Of a stretch of DNA of 64,000 nt, positions 60,687-64,000 are shown one piece after another. Position 1 is the stretch's first letter. Every line of letters begins with the position of its first letter. Source of the DNA: Glebionis coronaria (taxonomy: Eukaryota > Streptophyta > Magnoliopsida > Asterales > Asteraceae); assembly GCA_025667525.1 (NCBI GenBank), contig CM046875.1, positions 529,815,079 through 529,879,078 of the forward strand, given 5' to 3'. Below the pieces are notes generated by a model, which was not told the origin of the DNA, searched no databases, and was given only the letters and a program-made list of their open reading frames with translations. The translations under genes and the position numbers were made by a program.

Positions 60687-61255
60687 TGTTGGGTCAAAAG
60701 TTGATGAGTCAAATCACTATGGAAACAAGAAGGACCAAATATGACATTAGGAGAAACTTCAAGCTGGTGGACAAAATACAAGAGAGTTTCCCCTGCTAGT
60801 GAAACATCCCACTACTTGAAGATTCCCCTGCTGGAGTTTCCACTGCTGGAGTTCCCCCTGCCATATATGATAAGAATGAAAGATTTGGTCAAATATAGGA
60901 TAGGAATGAATATTTCTGTTTTGATTTAGTCATTATTATCTTATTTAGTTTCCATGTATATCTGGTTTCCTTATGTTATAAAAGGAACCACCAGACCGTA
61001 GGTTTAATTATCAATTTATACTACTAAAATGTAACCTACAAAGTGTTTGATCTCTAGCCATGGGATTCAATGTATACATGCCTAGAGTGGTTTGTGTTAA
61101 TCATCAATAATACAAACCCTTTGGGAATCATTCATCTTTGTCAAACATCTTGTTCATGATTATCATTCTATTCCGCTATGTTAATTCATAAGAATGTTAG
61201 TCAACCTAGATAAATGGTGTAAACCATTGAGTCTAACGATCCAATGGATTCAACA
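60687..61255 (+). repeat. Element F 5' LTR (569 bp)
   Basis: TATA box TTATAAAAGG at 60976-60985. Five TTCC-CTGCT-type motifs at about 60786-60862. Confidence 0.93.
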
Positions 61256-61550
61256 AGTGGTATCAGAGCGGGTGGCTCTCGATATCTAGGAGATCAAGAT
61301 GTTTTTCGTTTTCATGTTTGTTGCTGTGAAGATTTTTTTTTTTTGGGGTTTGATTGGCTACTGCTATCCACCGTATTATTAATATATAGTCACTGGCAAC
61401 GAACTAAATATTAATGGGTACAAGGTTTCGGTTTACGTTTGACAAAGGAAAAGAATAAATGCAAGCTGCTCACGTGGGATGCGATTATGTTTTTTTTGTT
61501 GCCGACGCAAGAAACAAAGATCAGAAAGGAATTGTTTGAGAAATATTCAT

Positions 61551-61686
61551 GTTCACACGAATGTCAAACTTTGTGTTCACACGGAGGGTAGCATTCACAC
61601 GAATGATATTTGTGTGTTCACACGAATGATTTTTTGGTTTGTCCAAATCTTATGTTCACATGAAGAAAAGATTTGTGTTCACACGG
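61551..61686 (+). repeat. GTTCACACGAA motif array in element F
   Basis: Six copies of GTTCACACGRA (one with A for the first G, one with ACATGA) start near 61551, 61575, 61593, 61616, 61654 and 61677. Most spacings are 18-24 bp. Not a CRISPR: the copies are about 10 bp long and imperfect. Confidence 0.75.
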
Positions 61687-62185
61687 GGAGATCAAGTAAT
61701 ATTTTGATGAGTTTGTGCCTTTTGGAGATCTGCGTTGCAATGGACAGAGGGGACTTATGTCTAGTATTGTAAACAAGTGCTATTCACGTGGGGTTCCAAT
61801 ATAAGCTTGGCTGAAGGTTAAAATTATGAAGTTCATGTGTGGTCCCAATTGCAAACATACTTACACATGGTCCGATTATTTTATGCTACTGATTGTTTAT
61901 TCATAAATGGACCAATCATTGCATCATGTTTCTTACGTGAGGTATTTGTTTTGGTACTATTTGTAATATAATTATTCGAGTCTAGGTTTTTGGACGCATA
62001 TGAATAACTAAGCAGGAAGTGGATATATTAGCAGCTGAGATGGAGTTTAGCTGCACAAAACAATGATACGTTTTCATAGTCGGGTATATTTTTATTGCCC
62101 TGTTTTAATTTATTTTCACTGTTATAAATTCATTCCCACTTCGTGGGTTTGGCATAGTTAATAACAAAAACAGTGGCATTAAAAG

Positions 62186-62315
62186 TTCCCCCTGTTTGAA
62201 AAAGTTTACCCTGCTTTCATTAAAAGTTCCCCCTGCTACGATCTCCCTACCTTCAATAGATCCCCCTTCTTTCATTAATAGATTCCCACTGTTTTTGAAA
62301 GTTCCCCCTGCTGTC
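62186..62315 (+). repeat. TTCCCCCTGCT motif array in element F
   Basis: Six copies or variants of AGTTCCCCCTGCT at about 62186, 62207, 62227, 62259, 62281 and 62302, spaced 20-32 bp. Related motifs occur in the F LTRs and, as TTCCCCCTGTTTGAA, in the minisatellite at 1469-1565. Confidence 0.75.
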
Positions 62316-63127
62316 AGATATGAATTTTGGGACAGCAGTATTTTGGAGTTTGGCATATTCACAGCAACTGGTTTAAAGGTATAAAGGCTTGATTTAATTT
62401 TATTGATTACGGAGAAACGTTTTTATCATTTATTTGAGGACGAATTAGATTTTCGCGGGTATGTGTTTTATTCTTAAACACCTAGTGACAAAGTGATACA
62501 AGATCTAGGAATATGTGATTTTTCTTATGGTACTCTATGCACATATTTTCTATCACTTGAAGGAGTTACATTATCGTGCTCAGTGTCTCATTTTCAACAA
62601 AAATGAGGATTTTGTATAAGCTAACTCTTTGTCACATGGTTAGTGCAAGATATAGAATGCAAGTTCGGGTGATTCTACTTCATCATCAAGTAAGTTGTGA
62701 TCAGATTTCTTCATATGTAATCATTACATACAGCCTACAGAATTCAAGATTCATAAATGATTAGCACACTTTAAGGGGAAGTTCATTTGATAAAGTGTTA
62801 GTCATTTACATATGACATTGAAGTGAAGGTTTTTGCTACTGCTTATTGGTACTACGACAACTAATGTGAGTATCTACTGCTTAAAATCATTTTTTATTAG
62901 GATCCCAGGCCTATGTGCTTCATGGATGGTATTTTGAAAGGTGGAATGCTTGGGTTAGAAGTATGGTATTGGTTGGTAGTAGTTGAAAATCAAGGTTTTT
63001 CATATAGAAGACCCCTATTTGATCATGTCAAAAAGGGGAAGTTGTCTACAGAGAATGTTCAGCCTGTTGATCTTTGGTGTTGTATGCTTAAGGGGAAGTG
63101 TTTTGACATCATCAACTAGGGGAAGAT

Positions 63128-63696
63128 TGTTGGGTCAAAAGTTGATGAGTCAAATCACTATGGAAACAAGAAGGACCAAATATGGCATTAGGAGAAACTT
63201 CAAGCTGGTGGACAAAATACAAGAGAGTTTCCCCTGCTAGTGAAACATCCCACTGCTTGAAGATTCCCCTGCTGGAGTTTCCACTGCTGGAGTTCCCCCT
63301 GCCATATATGATAAGAATGAAAGATTTGGTCAAATATAGGATAGGAATGAATATTTCTGTTTTGATTTAGTCATTATTATCTTATTTAGTTTCCATGTAT
63401 ATCTGGTTTCCTTATGTTATAAAAGGAACCACCAGACCGTAGGTTTAATTATCAATTTATACTACTAAAATGTAACCTACAGAGTCTTTGATCTCTAGCC
63501 ATGGGATTCAATGTATACATTCCTAGAGTGGTTTGTGTTAATCATCAATAATACAAACCCTTTGGGAATCATTCATCTTTGTCAAACATCTTGTTCATGA
63601 TTATCATTCTATTCCGCTATGTTAATTCATAAGAATGTTAGTCAACCTAGATAAATGGTGTAAACCATTGAGTCTAACGATCCAATGGATTCAACA
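63128..63696 (+). repeat. Element F 3' LTR (569 bp)
   Basis: Partner of 60687-61255; TATA box at 63417-63426; TSD TGAAC follows. Confidence 0.93.
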
Positions 63697-63701
63697 TGAA
63701 C

Positions 63702-64000
63702 CAATCCCAAGGCCCCGCCTTGTCAACATCCCCTTGGTACCAAGTCAAACCACAATAATAATCAAGAACCACATTGCAGCTAATCACATAAGTGTACACA
63801 CAAGTCCATCACAAACCATTAAAACATTCATAGCATTAGTTACAAAACCATACATTGTCTCTTCCATACCATCTGGAAGTCAAATCATAAAAAGACATGG
63901 GACTATGAAACTCACCTGAACAAGCTTCTCCAAGTATCCACGCTCTAGCAAAATCTAAACACACAAACATACACAATCAAGACATGAACCACATACCAAA
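63702..64000 (-). repeat. Element G LTR, continuation (window edge)
   Basis: Resumes after F (CAATCCCAAGGCCCCGCCTTG). No ORF believed. The outer end of this LTR is not in the window. Confidence 0.5.

Larger units (their letters stand above)
60687..63696 (+). mobile_element. Element F: short non-autonomous copia-like LTR element (3.0 kb)
   Basis: Two 569-bp LTRs (60687-61255 and 63128-63696, TGTTGGGTC ... GATTCAACA) with about 5 differences and a perfect TSD TGAAC (60682-60686 and 63697-63701). The primer site TGGTATCAGAGC (61258-61269) matches initiator methionine tRNA. Purine tract TAGGGGAAGAT (63117-63127). The interior of 1.87 kb has no gag or pol; the longest ORF (61479-61772) mostly translates a repeat array. 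The end of the interior (CATCATCAACTAGGGGAAGATTG) resembles copia elements, so a copia helper is likely. Confidence 0.88.
59919..64000 (-). mobile_element. Element G: minus-strand LTR retrotransposon, incomplete
   Basis: On the minus strand a methionine-type primer site TGGTATCAGAAACAATGG (60081-60064) sits 3 nt inside an LTR whose inner end is GGGGTGTGACA (60085). The LTR runs right through 60686, is interrupted by element F, resumes at 63697 or 63702 and leaves the window. Only about 165 bp of interior (59919-60084) remain before the junction with T. Superfamily not determined. Confidence 0.65.

Noticed and set aside
61258..61269. tRNA-like matches at primer binding sites (also near 36601 and 49708)
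   Set aside because: They are short PBS complements next to LTR ends, not tRNA genes; no cloverleaf around them.
61551..62315. CRISPR-like arrays in element F
   Set aside because: Repeat cores are only 10-13 bp, imperfect and unevenly spaced, and this is plant nuclear DNA.

Overview
This is eukaryotic, AT-rich plant nuclear DNA built almost entirely from LTR retrotransposons nested in one another, with the remains of two host-type genes. There are no bacterial-type operons, rRNA genes, tRNA genes or CRISPR arrays. The acidic zinc-knuckle ORFs of two Athila-like elements (8398-14133 and 28387-29750) and the copia gag resemble proteins I know from annotated Asteraceae genomes (Tanacetum/Chrysanthemum type). 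A member of the daisy family is my best guess; that is inference, not proof.

Region 1-33624. A minus-strand DUF1985/Ulp1-peptidase-like gene starts at 33624 and runs off the left edge. It is split by a roughly 29.7 kb nested block. Element A (3126-32801, minus strand, Athila-like Ty3/gypsy, TSD TTGGA) entered the gene. Element B (3501-24941, plus strand, Athila-like, 3.6 kb LTRs) then entered the 3' LTR of A. Inside B sit a hAT-type MITE (7844-8256, 8-bp TSD), a 4 kb solo LTR (9680-13729, TSD ATGAG) that splits the ORF of B, and a decayed Reina-like chromovirus D (14840-20236, minus, TSD GTTAT). A also carries a MITE embedded in (TA)n repeats (30379-30771). A and B have the same acidic zinc-knuckle ORF but no recognisable reverse transcriptase or integrase, so they look non-autonomous.

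Region 33625-46206. Mostly anonymous sequence with a SINE (34727-34898, 16-bp TSD) and a nearly intact Ty1/copia element E (35593-43937, two 1007-bp LTRs, TSD TCCGA). The gag-pol frame of E is open for about 1358 codons apart from one UAG. To its right (44640-46010, minus) is a degenerate, internally deleted copy of translation elongation factor 2 (eEF2).

Region 46207-64000. A Tekay/Del-like gypsy element T is arranged LTR-internal-LTR-partial internal (46207-59918). Its LTRs are nearly identical but its pol is badly decayed. It is joined abruptly to a minus-strand element G (59919-64000, incomplete). The LTR of G is interrupted by a short non-autonomous copia-like element F (60687-63696, TSD TGAAC) whose interior holds two arrays of short motifs.

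Functionally the window is a record of transposition. Most elements cannot move themselves, so helpers elsewhere are implied. The most unusual signals are conserved non-coding blocks: a roughly 97-nt leader module shared by the gypsy element B and the copia element E, LTR motifs shared by three Athila-like LTR families, and a TTCCCCCTG motif recurring in several unrelated places. All LTR divergences quoted are hand counts, not alignments.
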